From an uncultured Mollicutes bacterium (GTDB lineage: Bacteria > Bacillota_I > Bacilli_A > RFN20 > CAG-826): a stretch of 64,000 nucleotides of DNA. Below the pieces are notes generated by a model, which saw nothing but the letters and a program-made list of their open reading frames with translations, made no database searches and was not told where the DNA came from. Positions 24,460 through 34,796 of this stretch are shown in pieces (the stretch's first letter is position 1; every line of letters starts with the position of its first letter). The stretch is from the NCBI GenBank assembly GCA_900545015.1, contig UQXJ01000003.1:1-64000 (forward strand), read 5' to 3'. A program made the translations under genes and the position numbers.

Positions 24460-25815
24460 ATGAAATTTAAAAAAATATTTTTATTTTTATCAGTTTTGGC
24501 TTTAACAGGTTGTAATAATGTTAGTGTTCCTGAAGAAGATAAGACTGAAATTAGTGATTTACAAAAGGCGATAATTAATTTACGAAGTGGTTTCCATATG
24601 AGTGGAATCAAAGAACAAATTTGCTTATCAAGTGAAAATGAAGAGTTGTTTAGAAATAAGTTCAAATACGATTATTCGTTCGAAAATAGTAGTGAAGAAA
24701 TTGCAACAAATCAAAAATATACATTCACTTATGCAGGCAAAGAACAAGATATTGAGATTTCAGTTGTTCGTGATCCTGATGGATTTGCTGCTCAAAGATA
24801 TGTTAATTATAAAAATGAAATAGGTTTTTATAGAATTAGTGATAATGGTTATTATTCGTATTATGATGACTATTTCATGAATCCATTTTTACTTATTGAA
24901 GAAACGGATTTAACAAAAACAAAAGAAGAAAATGGAGAAGTTGCTTATTCTTTATTTAAAGATAAGTTAGACCTTTTTGATTATTACTTAACAGGTAATT
25001 CTTTTCCTCTTCAATCAGTTGAATTAACTTTTAAAAACAATGTTCTAATGAGCGCAAAAACTGTTTCATCTAAATTTACTGGAAGTACAAAAGATGCTTC
25101 AACAGGATTCTATATTCCTTGTTCATGGACTTATGTTGCAAATTTATCTTTCGAAAATATTGGTAAAACTGCGATTGAAGGGCCTAAAAAGAGTGAAGAT
25201 CCAAAAATAGAAAAACTCGATAAACTTTTTTCTAGTGTTAAAGATAATTTTACTCTAGAAGCGACAATGTCTTTAAAGGGTGAAAGTACACCATTAAATT
25301 CAAAAACAAGTTATTTTGATGGTTCGTCTTATTACATTGAAATGGATAAAGAAGATAAAACGAAGGATTATTTATATCATGAAGATCCATTTAAAAAAGA
25401 TGGATTATTATATGAATATAAATTCAATTCTGATTCAAAGCTATGGGAAAAGAGTAGTAATTCTTCTTACTCAAGTTATAACATTGATCCTCACGATAAG
25501 AGTATCTTTGTACCTCATCTAAAAGATGTGTCTTCATCATTATTCTTTAAACAAGCGGATGAAGATGGCTATTTTTGGTGTAATAACGATTATGCACAAG
25601 CATTTATTGGTGAAGGTTTCTTCTCAGATGGCGAATTACTTTCTTATTTTAGCGAAGGATATGTAACTGAAGCAAAATTAAAAGAAGATAATGGAGATAT
25701 TATTGTTAGCCTTGATTTCTATTTTCCTTATGATTCATCAACAATAGTTGAAATGACATATACTGCAAAATATTCACATATTGGAACAACTAAGATTCCA
25801 GATGTTGATTTATAA
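24460..25815 (+). CDS. Surface lipoprotein, paralogue of the following gene
   Basis: 451 residues with lipobox LTGC (Cys 18). Unrecognised family. Its C-terminal half shares order and motifs with the next gene product: YFDGSSYYIEM, a D-P-x-K-x-D-x-L-x-Y-x-Y block, a Trp-containing W-E/V-Y turn, then GYV/DYAQAF-G and a closing TTKIP. Tyr- and Ser-rich, so exposed beta structure is likely. Co-transcribed with the next gene (13 bp apart, AAGGAGG RBS). Role unknown. Confidence 0.85.
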   Translation: MKFKKIFLFLSVLALTGCNNVSVPEEDKTEISDLQKAIINLRSGFHMSGIKEQICLSSENEELFRNKFKYDYSFENSSEEIATNQKYTFTYAGKEQDIEISVVRDPDGFAAQRYVNYKNEIGFYRISDNGYYSYYDDYFMNPFLLIEETDLTKTKEENGEVAYSLFKDKLDLFDYYLTGNSFPLQSVELTFKNNVLMSAKTVSSKFTGSTKDASTGFYIPCSWTYVANLSFENIGKTAIEGPKKSEDPKIEKLDKLFSSVKDNFTLEATMSLKGESTPLNSKTSYFDGSSYYIEMDKEDKTKDYLYHEDPFKKDGLLYEYKFNSDSKLWEKSSNSSYSSYNIDPHDKSIFVPHLKDVSSSLFFKQADEDGYFWCNNDYAQAFIGEGFFSDGELLSYFSEGYVTEAKLKEDNGDIIVSLDFYFPYDSSTIVEMTYTAKYSHIGTTKIPDVDL

Positions 25816-25828
25816 GGAGGTAAAGAAA

Positions 25829-27259
25829 ATGAAAAAGAATTTATTAATTAGTTTAGGTTTATTAGCTATCATTGCTTTACCAAGTTGCGCAAATGAAGGA
25901 ACTGATAAAGATAATGTAAAACTTGATGTTCCTACATATGTTAATGATTTTTTAAAGGAAGCAAGCGCTTCATATAAACTTAAAGCATTAGAAAAAGAAA
26001 TAGTTAAAAAAACAGATGGAACAACTATGTTTACAAATGAATATAGTTATAACATCACTTCATTAAGAGGCGAAAGACCATCTATTAAAGAAACATTTTC
26101 TAAATCAACAACAGAAGGAACAAGTTCATCAACAATAAGATATGTTAAAAATGAGCGTGGTTATGTATCTGTTGAAGGAATTAATTATAAAAATGAAGTT
26201 TTCTTAACTGAAGCTACTGATGGTGATGGAAAGAAACTAATTTATGATAAAGAATTTCCTAATCCTTTTGAATATTTAACTATTAATGATTTTGAAGCCA
26301 TTGAAGTTAATGGAAAAAGTATTAAAAAAGCTATTGAAGCTAGACCTACAACATCAACATTATTATTAAATAAAGATAAACAAGCGTTCTTTGCTAAATA
26401 TTTACTTGGTATAGATTATACGATAGATAACGTAAAATTTAATTTCGTTATGAATAAAATTGATAGCATTCAAATTGATTCAGTTGTATCCGAAACAAGA
26501 TATCAAGATGCTTATACAAGTATGTATATTCCTGTTAATGTTAATTATGAAACAACTGTTTTAATTGATAATGTTGGTAGCGCTGAATTCGATGGTGCTA
26601 AACCTCATACAAGTAAAAATAAAGAAAGAGAAGACGCTTTAAAGAATGCACTTACAAATCTTGGTGATAACTACACTTTAATTATTAATGAGCATTATCA
26701 AGGCGAAAAAGGTAATTCTGAATTTGATTCTTATTGGTATTTCAATGGAAAAGATGCAATTTATCATCAACAACATTTAGATGATACGTCTAGAAAATTT
26801 GATTTATATTATAAAAAAGATCCATCTAAAGCAGATGATTTAATGTATATATATGATTTAAATGAAACAACTAATAAATGGGTTTATATTGATCCAACAA
26901 ATTCACAATCATATAACGTTAGACCTAAAACATATGCTGAATTAGATACTAAAGCTAGATTAGTTGATCCAACTTTATTTGAATATGATGAAACTGAAAA
27001 TAAATATGTTGTAACTGATGGTTATGTTAGTGCTTTTTTAGGCAATGCTTTCTTGCCAGGTTGCTATCAAATTAAAGATTTCACAATTGGTGGAGGAAAT
27101 AAAGCTGAAGTAGTTTTAACAAGTGATGGAAAGATTGATACAATCACTGTTGGATTCTTTGAAGTTGATTCTAATGGATATGACATTAGTAGAGAATACA
27201 CAATGCGCTTTATTAATATTAATAAAACAACAATACCTAGTTGGGTAGAGGGAGAATAA
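25829..27259 (+). CDS. Surface lipoprotein, paralogue of the preceding gene
   Basis: 476 residues, lipobox ALPSC (Cys about 19). The C-terminal half parallels the 24460 product: YWYFNGKDAIYHQQ, KKDPSKADDLMYIYDLNE, KWVYIDP, GYVSAFLGNAF and a closing KTTIPSW. The ATG at 25829 follows AAGGAGGTAAAG; an in-frame ATG further up at 25781 lies inside the previous gene. No known domain recognised. Confidence 0.85.
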   Translation: MKKNLLISLGLLAIIALPSCANEGTDKDNVKLDVPTYVNDFLKEASASYKLKALEKEIVKKTDGTTMFTNEYSYNITSLRGERPSIKETFSKSTTEGTSSSTIRYVKNERGYVSVEGINYKNEVFLTEATDGDGKKLIYDKEFPNPFEYLTINDFEAIEVNGKSIKKAIEARPTTSTLLLNKDKQAFFAKYLLGIDYTIDNVKFNFVMNKIDSIQIDSVVSETRYQDAYTSMYIPVNVNYETTVLIDNVGSAEFDGAKPHTSKNKEREDALKNALTNLGDNYTLIINEHYQGEKGNSEFDSYWYFNGKDAIYHQQHLDDTSRKFDLYYKKDPSKADDLMYIYDLNETTNKWVYIDPTNSQSYNVRPKTYAELDTKARLVDPTLFEYDETENKYVVTDGYVSAFLGNAFLPGCYQIKDFTIGGGNKAEVVLTSDGKIDTITVGFFEVDSNGYDISREYTMRFININKTTIPSWVEGE

Positions 27260-27261
27260 TT

Positions 27262-29997
27262 ATGAAAAAAAGAAAAGTTTTCCTTAGTGTAATTGCTTTA
27301 AGTGCTCTTCTTGGTGGATCAGTAATTAGTTGCGGTCAAAAAGAAGATCACCCTAGCATCGAAGAAAAAAAGAAAGAATTATTAATCGAAGCACCTTCTA
27401 AAGCATCTTTAGAGATAGGTGAAAGTATAACGTTAAGTTTAAAAACATCTAATTTAGATGAAGGAGATATCGTTAATTGGTACTCTAGTGATACAAATGT
27501 TTTAAGCGTCACGCAAAACGGAAAAGTTATTGCTTTAAAAGCTGGTATGGCTGATATTTATGCTAAAACTAGTGATGTAGAAAGTAATAAAGTTTCACTT
27601 GTAGTTAACGAAAAGAAAGTTATAAAAGTTACACTTAGCGAACCAAGTGATGACGAAATTGAAGTTGATGAAGTTATTAAACTTGATGTAAAAGTCGATA
27701 ATGCAGATTTAAAAGATGTTGCATTTACTTTAAGTGATCCAAGTTTAGGAAGTATTGATAACGAATTTAATTTCAAAGCTTTAAAAGAAGGAACATGCGT
27801 AATTTTTGCTAAAGTTGGCGAAGTAAAAAGTAATGAAATTACGATTAAAATACTTAAAAAGTCTACAGAACTAAGTTTAAATGTTAATTGTGATGACCAA
27901 GTTGTATTATTGATTGGTACTGAATTAAATATTAAAGCAACTGTAAAAGGTAACGTTAATAATTATCCAGTTGTCTTTAAAAGCTTAGATGAAAATGTTT
28001 GTAGTGTTTCTAGTGAAGGTTTAGTAAAAGCTTTAAAAGAAGGAACAACAAGTGTAGAAGTTTTTGTCGGACATATTAAAAAAGTTATTGAAATTATTGT
28101 TTTAAAAGAATATACAAAAGCAACAAGCGTAAGTTATGAAGTGAAAGAGATTGATGTTGCTTTAGGTGAAAAATTCGAGATTAAAAATGTAGAAATTTTA
28201 CCTAATACTGCAAAGCAAGAATTTACACTTGAAAGTTCAAATGAAGTTTATGTTTCAACTGAAGGCCATTTTGTAGTAGGCAAAAAAATAACAACTGATC
28301 CTATTACAGTTAGCATAAAAGCAGATGGAGCATTATTTGCTTTAAAAGTTAATGTCATTAAAGCACAAGAAAAATATGGTGCTTACTTAACTGAAAAGCT
28401 AGGAAAATCTAAAGAGCAAGAACTAGTCAAAGCAAATTCTGGCGAATTAACGGTTAAAACACTTGATAATACAGGTAAAGAAACTCAATCTGATAATTAT
28501 AAATTTACTTCTTATAATGATGATAGAACTTTGACAACGATTACCAAAACTAGAAATAGTTCATATAGTGGAACGACAACAACGATTGAAAATTATGAAA
28601 TTGCTAAATTTGATAATAAACAAATTAGAGGTATTTCAAAATATGGCGAACCTGATGTTTTAACTTATAATTCCTTTGAAATTGATGAAAGCGATAGTTC
28701 ATTGAATTCTTCAACTATAAATGATGCATCTAAAATGGGCTATTTTGGTAATTATACATATTTTGGAATGTCTAATTACATTGCTAAAAGTTTCTTTTCG
28801 GCTTCTTCATTAGAAAGTAAAAATGTTAAAGATGGAAGTTATATTTTTAGCGAAGTTGATAATACCGTTAAAGTTGATGCAATAATTGAACAATCATATG
28901 GCGACACTTATAAATATAGCTTAACAATGAATTTTGAAGATTCTTTAATTAACTCATTTAATGCAACAGTTAGTAGATATACAAGTGATGATTACGACAA
29001 CGATAATCCATCAAGTTATGTATTAAAAGATCAAAAAGTTTATGAAGGAACTTTAAATGTTGGTGAAAAGCAAGCACCAACAAGTGAAATGAAAAAGTAC
29101 GAATCTTTCTACGCAACTTCATTTGATGTAGTTACTAAAGCATATAGAGACAGAAAATATGTTGAAACCAATGAATTTTATGTTGGTGAAAGTGTAAATA
29201 TTGAACTTACAAATGTTTTACCTGCAACTTTTGAAAAGAATGTTGATAAGATGAGCGTCGAAATTTTAAACAATGAAGATGCAGTAAGAAAAACAACTTA
29301 TGGTTTTAGTTTTATTAAGCCGGTAGATGAATTAAAAATCTCAGTTAAAACTAAAAATGTATCAAAAGAAGTTACATTAAAAGCAAGTTATCCTAAAGCA
29401 ACAACACTTTCTTATACTGGTAGTGAATATTTATTAGCAGGCGATGCTTATACAAGCAAAGTAAGTTATTCATCTTCATCAGCAGTAGTTGATTTTGAAG
29501 CAACATTAAGTAACAACACAAGTAACGCCACAATTGATATGAAAGCAGATGGAAACTTCACAATTAATGCAAGTCAAGCTGGTTCTGTAGACGTATTATT
29601 TAAAGAAAAGAAGAGTGGACTTACAATATCAAAGAAGTTCTATTCATTTGCTAATACTGATGATGGAATTTTAGATATGATATTTGGCTCGACAATTAGT
29701 GTTGAAAAAGGTTACACATCAGCAGTTTCTAACTTAGTATTTATTAAAGATGATGGTGCAAAGAGTGGCAAGATTTCATATTCTTATTGCGATAATGATT
29801 ACGAAGAAACTTATAACATTAGTGATACGTGGACATTTGAAAATAAGAAATTTGTAATTAAATCTGGCTCAACTGATAATTACACAATGTCTATTGATTT
29901 TGCTACAAGTGTTTCAAAGCATTATGATCTTTTAGCGGTAAAGGTTTCTTGCGGATACGATAACGCAACATTTAGACTTAGACTTACTCACAAATAA
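27262..29997 (+). CDS. Large surface lipoprotein with bacterial Ig-like (Big_2) domains
   Basis: 911 residues. Signal and lipobox VISC (Cys about 25). Three or more Big_2-like domains in the first ~370 residues: LEIGESITLSLKTS, VNWYSSDTNVLSVTQNGKV, ALKAGMADIYA, and again KSLDENVCSVSSEGLVKALK. The rest (about 380-911) is a beta-rich region without a recognised domain. ATG at 27262 follows GAGGGAGAATAATT and is 2 bp from the upstream stop, so the three lipoproteins from 24460 are one operon. Probably a cell-surface binding protein. Confidence 0.86.
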   Translation: MKKRKVFLSVIALSALLGGSVISCGQKEDHPSIEEKKKELLIEAPSKASLEIGESITLSLKTSNLDEGDIVNWYSSDTNVLSVTQNGKVIALKAGMADIYAKTSDVESNKVSLVVNEKKVIKVTLSEPSDDEIEVDEVIKLDVKVDNADLKDVAFTLSDPSLGSIDNEFNFKALKEGTCVIFAKVGEVKSNEITIKILKKSTELSLNVNCDDQVVLLIGTELNIKATVKGNVNNYPVVFKSLDENVCSVSSEGLVKALKEGTTSVEVFVGHIKKVIEIIVLKEYTKATSVSYEVKEIDVALGEKFEIKNVEILPNTAKQEFTLESSNEVYVSTEGHFVVGKKITTDPITVSIKADGALFALKVNVIKAQEKYGAYLTEKLGKSKEQELVKANSGELTVKTLDNTGKETQSDNYKFTSYNDDRTLTTITKTRNSSYSGTTTTIENYEIAKFDNKQIRGISKYGEPDVLTYNSFEIDESDSSLNSSTINDASKMGYFGNYTYFGMSNYIAKSFFSASSLESKNVKDGSYIFSEVDNTVKVDAIIEQSYGDTYKYSLTMNFEDSLINSFNATVSRYTSDDYDNDNPSSYVLKDQKVYEGTLNVGEKQAPTSEMKKYESFYATSFDVVTKAYRDRKYVETNEFYVGESVNIELTNVLPATFEKNVDKMSVEILNNEDAVRKTTYGFSFIKPVDELKISVKTKNVSKEVTLKASYPKATTLSYTGSEYLLAGDAYTSKVSYSSSSAVVDFEATLSNNTSNATIDMKADGNFTINASQAGSVDVLFKEKKSGLTISKKFYSFANTDDGILDMIFGSTISVEKGYTSAVSNLVFIKDDGAKSGKISYSYCDNDYEETYNISDTWTFENKKFVIKSGSTDNYTMSIDFATSVSKHYDLLAVKVSCGYDNATFRLRLTHK

Positions 29998-30012
29998 AAA
30001 AATATTAATCGT

Positions 30013-30048
30013 TAAGGTGGCTTATTAAAAAAAGGTCACCTTTTTTGA
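30013..30048 (+). terminator. Terminator of the three-lipoprotein operon
   Basis: AAGGTG (30013-30018) pairs with CACCTT (30037-30042), a long A-rich loop, followed by TTTTTTG. The remaining gap up to 30379 is AT-rich and holds no gene apart from the regulatory sites below. Confidence 0.65.
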
Positions 30049-30285
30049 CACAAAAAATTATCATTTAATGACAAAAACCCTGTAAAAGCTAGATTTTTAG
30101 TGGATTATTAGTATAAAAATAGTTGATTTACAGTAGTTATAAAAATTAATTTTTTATTCTTAAAAACAGAACTTTAAAGTGCGTTTTTTTTAAAAAAATA
30201 TGACCTTGAATTGTAATATGAATCGTAAAGAAAAAAACTTACAATTTTTTCAATCTTTTTTCTTTAGAAAAAGTGAATTTTTTAG

Positions 30286-30309
30286 TACAATATTAAAATT
30301 GTATTAAGA
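30286..30309 (+). promoter_or_regulatory. Direct-repeat box 3 overlapping a palindrome
   Basis: TTAAAA (30293-30298) and TTAAGA (30304-30309), 11-bp period, 87 bp before ATG 30380. It overlaps a perfect palindrome TACAAT-ATTAAA-ATTGTA (30286-30303). TATAAA at 30336-30341 is the likely -10. The two overlapping motifs could mean competing regulators. Confidence 0.5.
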
Positions 30310-30379
30310 AACTTATTTCTCTTTTGAACAATGCATATAAAGTAAGATAATAAGTCGTCTCAATAAGGAGGTTTATATT

Positions 30380-32446
30380 ATGAATATAAAGAAACACGCT
30401 AGATTACTCACTGTACTTACTGTATTCGGCTTAGGATTAGGCTCAATCGCATCATGTGGAACAGGAGCTAGTGCTAGTCCAATTACACTATCATGTGATT
30501 CAAAAGAAATTAATTTAAATGAAACGTTCGAAGCTAAACTTGGTAAATACTATACATTCGAAGCAAGTATTGATACTGAAAAAAATCCTGAATTAAAGGA
30601 TGCTGAAATTGTATTTAGCAATGATGCTGAGTCTGCATTCGAATTTAGTGCTGACGGAAACTACTTAGAATTTGCAGCTATTAAAACTGGCTCATTCACA
30701 ATTTCTGCTTCAGTTAAAGGTGATGAAACAACAAAGGTAAACGTTAAATTACATGTTTCTGATGTTGCAACAAAAGAATACAAAGCAACCGTTGATACAA
30801 CTGCTGCAAAGTTAATTTTTAAACAAGGTGATGCTTTTACAAGTGAAGGTATTGTAGTTTATAAAACATTAGTTGTTGATGGTGAACCAAGTGCTGTTAG
30901 AAGTGTTTTAGATGCATCTGAATATACAGTATCTATTCCTGAAGGAAAAATATTAGAAAGCAAACAAAGTGCTTTAGAAGTTAAAATTACTCCTAACGAT
31001 ACAAATTTAGAACCAGTAACTTACACAATTAAAGTTACTTCAAATCCTGCTTATAGAATTAATAGCTTCTTTAGTGGCTTAGCAGAAAATAATTATGGAA
31101 TTTATACTGTTAATCAAAATAGTAGTGGACAACTTTGTGTATACCCAACATTTGGTATTAATGAAAACTACATTGTAAATTATGATGGCTCAATGGCTTA
31201 TTCAGTTGTTCAAGATAAAGAAGGCGAAGCAGCAACATTACATAGATATGAAATGAACTTCACTGCAAATGACTATTCATTTAATAGAATTAGCGATTAT
31301 GAAGTTGGCGAAGTTGATGGAAATGCATTAACAATTAGAAAATCAAATAGCTTGTTTGATATTGTTGATAATTTACAATTCTCTTTAGGTGAAATTTGGC
31401 AAAATGTTGAAAATAGTTCTGTAACATATTCAACAGCAAATCAAACTTATACATTAAATGATGTTGATGCTATTACAAATCTTATTAAGATTAGTGGCTA
31501 CGGATTTACATTAAATAACTTTACTGTTAACGCTGGAGCTCAAATTCAATTCTCTGAATCAGATGATGGCGAAGTCGCACTTATCGTTGCAACGTTAACT
31601 CAACAAGGTGCTGCTCAACCTGCTAATTTGCCAATCGTTATTGGAGATGTTGGAACATTTAAAGATGCTACATTTGAAAAATATTTAGAAACAGCACATG
31701 AAGTCGGTGAATCAAGCGATACATTTTTCAAAACTGCATTAAATACAATTAGAGGAAATAACTTTAAAGGTATTTTTTCAGATATGAGAAACTCTACACA
31801 TCAATTAGCTGGTACATATGCCACATATAGTGTAGATGGTAATTCTGTTGAATTGTTCCAACATTTTGTAAATAATGGAGTTGCTTCAGATAATGGATTT
31901 CTTGGATTAATTAAGATTCCTGAAGGATATGAAGAAACAGGATATAAAGCATATACATTTACTGGAACTGGTGAAAATCTTGATATTAAACAAGATGCTG
32001 AAAATTTAGGCGGAACAAACCAAACAACAATCAAAAATTTATATGATTCAGTGCTCGCTAGTAACTGGGCAGGATTTGCTGATGAAACATCAATTCAAAA
32101 GGTTGATTTCTCATCGATGTGGGATGTTGTTAGTGTGTATGAAGGTGAAGATCAAAGCTATACACGTTATAGATTAAATAATGGCATAATTGCTAACGAG
32201 TGGGGATTATGTGCAATGAATGTGGATGAATACAAAGAATATTCACCTAATTCACTCGGCTTATGGGTTGTTGATACCAATAAAGATGACAAACCTGATG
32301 AAATATGGATTGATCTTGAAATTTCAGGTGGAGAAATTCAATATAGTGCTGTCTATGATCGTATGGTAATTGATTTAAGCACTGCTGGAACAACGGTAAA
32401 CGAAGCCGCTCAAGAAATAATTAAAGGATTTACAAAAGTTGCATAA
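30380..32446 (+). CDS. Surface lipoprotein with Ig-like modules
   Basis: 688 residues, lipobox SIASC (Cys about 26). Two beta modules follow: SKEINLNETFEAKLGKYYTF to FTISASVKGDE, and a Big_3-like stretch (KLIFKQGDAFTSEGIVVYKT). The long C-terminal part (210-688) has repeating N-x-F/Y and D-G patterns but no recognised domain. AAGGAGG precedes the ATG. It is followed by a hairpin, then another lipoprotein of similar design, and the protease. Confidence 0.84.
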   Translation: MNIKKHARLLTVLTVFGLGLGSIASCGTGASASPITLSCDSKEINLNETFEAKLGKYYTFEASIDTEKNPELKDAEIVFSNDAESAFEFSADGNYLEFAAIKTGSFTISASVKGDETTKVNVKLHVSDVATKEYKATVDTTAAKLIFKQGDAFTSEGIVVYKTLVVDGEPSAVRSVLDASEYTVSIPEGKILESKQSALEVKITPNDTNLEPVTYTIKVTSNPAYRINSFFSGLAENNYGIYTVNQNSSGQLCVYPTFGINENYIVNYDGSMAYSVVQDKEGEAATLHRYEMNFTANDYSFNRISDYEVGEVDGNALTIRKSNSLFDIVDNLQFSLGEIWQNVENSSVTYSTANQTYTLNDVDAITNLIKISGYGFTLNNFTVNAGAQIQFSESDDGEVALIVATLTQQGAAQPANLPIVIGDVGTFKDATFEKYLETAHEVGESSDTFFKTALNTIRGNNFKGIFSDMRNSTHQLAGTYATYSVDGNSVELFQHFVNNGVASDNGFLGLIKIPEGYEETGYKAYTFTGTGENLDIKQDAENLGGTNQTTIKNLYDSVLASNWAGFADETSIQKVDFSSMWDVVSVYEGEDQSYTRYRLNNGIIANEWGLCAMNVDEYKEYSPNSLGLWVVDTNKDDKPDEIWIDLEISGGEIQYSAVYDRMVIDLSTAGTTVNEAAQEIIKGFTKVA

Positions 32447-32452
32447 TTTTAC

Positions 32453-32474
32453 AAAGCCACCTCGTGTGGCTTTT
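32453..32474 (+). terminator. Hairpin between two lipoprotein genes
   Basis: 8-bp perfect stem AAAGCCAC / GTGGCTTT with CTCGT loop and a short TTTT run. It likely lowers read-through into the next gene. Confidence 0.75.
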
Positions 32475-32494
32475 GATGGATATAAGGAGAATAT

Positions 32495-34777
32495 ATGAGT
32501 AAAAAGAAAAAGGTAATTTATAGTTTACTTGGGTCACTTGTTCTTGGCTCATTTGTAGTAAACACACTTACTTCATGTAATGGAGGTGAAGTCTCAACTG
32601 AATTAAAAGTAGTTGTCACTGGTGCTAAAAACGGAAAAGTTGGTGAAACAGTACAATTAAGTGCTTTAGTTGTTGGTGACTCTTCAAATAGCGTTACTTG
32701 GTCTAGTAATGATGTTTCAATTGCTACAGTTTCTGAAAGTGGACTTGTAACACTTAATGGAGAAGGAACAGTCAGCATTACTGCAACAAGTACAAAAGAT
32801 ACAACTAAAAAATCATCACCTGTTTACATTACTGTTTTTGGTGAAACGGAAGTAAGTAAGAAACTTGAAATTGTTTCTTTACCTGTTATTAAAAAATATA
32901 AAAAGGGAAGTAACTTAAATTTAAGTGGATTATTAGTAAATGGCTTTACATATTATGATGGCGTTAAGGATGCTAATTCATGTAAGACATTTGATAACTT
33001 AAATGGTTTAAGTTTTTCAACTGCAGATGGTACAAAATTAGACAAAAAAGGTGATTTAACTATTACTATTACAGCAAGTGGTTATGAAGCAACTTCATTT
33101 ACTGTAAATGTTAATGATAAATTAGTTGAAAATAAATTATTTATTACTAAAAACCCTTCAAAATCTCAATATATTTTAAAAAGTGACGAAAAAACAACAT
33201 TTGATTCTACTGGATTAAAAGTTGAAAAATATACATATACTGATGGAAAATTCACTTCTAAAAAAGCACTTAAAACTGGTGAATATTCATTAAGTATGGC
33301 TAATGGTACAGAACTTATAAGTGAAGGAAGCTATAATGTTGAAGTAACTGCTGATGATTCAGAAAGCGCAACATTTAGCTTTGCTGTATTTACTGAAAAT
33401 ACATCTGTATATGAATTAATTAAGAATTTACAAACAGCAAAGAATTTCCAAGTTGAAATTATGAATAGTGTTGGTACAGTTAACGACTCATATGGTTTCC
33501 ATTATTTAAGAACATATACTGAAAATTACTATGATGAAATTTCTTATCAAAACATCAATAATACATCAACAAATGAAATTGAATTTGATACAACTCATAC
33601 AAAATCTCACTTAGGATATACAACTTATAAAGATGGTGATAAATACGGCATCATGCAATATAAAGAAAATGGAATTGGTGAAATTGAAGGTTCAACAATT
33701 ATCAGTGAAAATAAGAAATCATGGTGGGATAAAGGTTCAACACTTGCTAATATGTTCACTACATTTAAATTAAGCAACTTACCAACTTATACATTAAACG
33801 ATAAGTTCTTAATTACTAATATTGAACAAGAAGTTGGCGATGATGAAGATGGAACAAAGACAATCGCTAAATATCCTTTAATTAAAGATTTCTTAGGATA
33901 CTGTGGATGGTCATCAAGCTTAATTACTGTTATGTCAAGATTTACAGTCAGTTTGACTGATGATTATAAACTCTCAATGAAAGCATATTTTGGCCAATAT
34001 GGTATAACTGAAATGAAAATTAATGCAGTTGGAAATGCTAAAAACAATGATGTTGAAGAGGCAATTAAAAGTGGTTCATTAAAACCAAGCACAAAAATTG
34101 ATACTCATGTTAATGATTTAAAAGATTTATTAGCAGGAAATAACTACACAAGATATACATATTCATCCACTGATGGAATCACAAGCGATGCTTTATATTA
34201 TTACACAGATACTTATTACTATAATGTTAGTAAGAAAACTGGGTATTTTGCTAAAAATGGTGCAATCTATAATTTCAAAGGAATTAAAGATAAAGCAACA
34301 AAACAATTTAACTTTGAAGCTGGAGAAAAAGTTGAAGGTGCAATAAATCTTGTTGAATATGTAAATTCTGTAAATGCTTCACCAGCTACAGGATACGCTT
34401 CACTTGGTATGAAGAATATTCTTGGCGTTGATGGTGGAACAAATAGATTAAACACTTTTGCTAAATTTGATAATTTCTCATATGGAACAACAGTTTGTTA
34501 TCAATCATTTGATGAAAGTGCATTAGCTGAACTTGAATCATATTACACAGCAAAAGAAGTTAGCCCAGACGCTCTTTCAATTCCTGATGGACGTTTATGG
34601 ATGCTTGCTCATTATAGCGATTCAACACTTGCTAAAGAAACAGTTCAATCTCTTGAAATTTGGGATATTGCTTTCACAGGCAGTGGTGGAAGCGGATTCG
34701 TTCTTGCTCTTGGAAGTTTCGGAACGACATCAGTTGATTGGATTGAAAATGGAATTAATGCTTTTGTAGCAAAATAA
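32495..34777 (+). CDS. Surface lipoprotein with Big_2 and Big_3-like domains
   Basis: 760 residues, lipobox TLTSC (Cys about 28). A classic Big_2 domain (VTGAKNGKVGETVQLSALVV, WSSNDVSIATVSESGLVTL, GEGTVSITATS), then two Big_3-like domains (SLPVIKKYKKGSNLNLSGL and NPSKSQYILKSDEKTTFDS, each with a following T-Y-x-D-G). The C-terminal 450 residues are unassigned. AAGGAGAA RBS. It ends 19 bp before the protease gene with no terminator between, so the two are probably one transcript. Confidence 0.86.
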   Translation: MSKKKKVIYSLLGSLVLGSFVVNTLTSCNGGEVSTELKVVVTGAKNGKVGETVQLSALVVGDSSNSVTWSSNDVSIATVSESGLVTLNGEGTVSITATSTKDTTKKSSPVYITVFGETEVSKKLEIVSLPVIKKYKKGSNLNLSGLLVNGFTYYDGVKDANSCKTFDNLNGLSFSTADGTKLDKKGDLTITITASGYEATSFTVNVNDKLVENKLFITKNPSKSQYILKSDEKTTFDSTGLKVEKYTYTDGKFTSKKALKTGEYSLSMANGTELISEGSYNVEVTADDSESATFSFAVFTENTSVYELIKNLQTAKNFQVEIMNSVGTVNDSYGFHYLRTYTENYYDEISYQNINNTSTNEIEFDTTHTKSHLGYTTYKDGDKYGIMQYKENGIGEIEGSTIISENKKSWWDKGSTLANMFTTFKLSNLPTYTLNDKFLITNIEQEVGDDEDGTKTIAKYPLIKDFLGYCGWSSSLITVMSRFTVSLTDDYKLSMKAYFGQYGITEMKINAVGNAKNNDVEEAIKSGSLKPSTKIDTHVNDLKDLLAGNNYTRYTYSSTDGITSDALYYYTDTYYYNVSKKTGYFAKNGAIYNFKGIKDKATKQFNFEAGEKVEGAINLVEYVNSVNASPATGYASLGMKNILGVDGGTNRLNTFAKFDNFSYGTTVCYQSFDESALAELESYYTAKEVSPDALSIPDGRLWMLAHYSDSTLAKETVQSLEIWDIAFTGSGGSGFVLALGSFGTTSVDWIENGINAFVAK

Positions 34778-34796
34778 AGAAAGGAGAAGTTAATAT

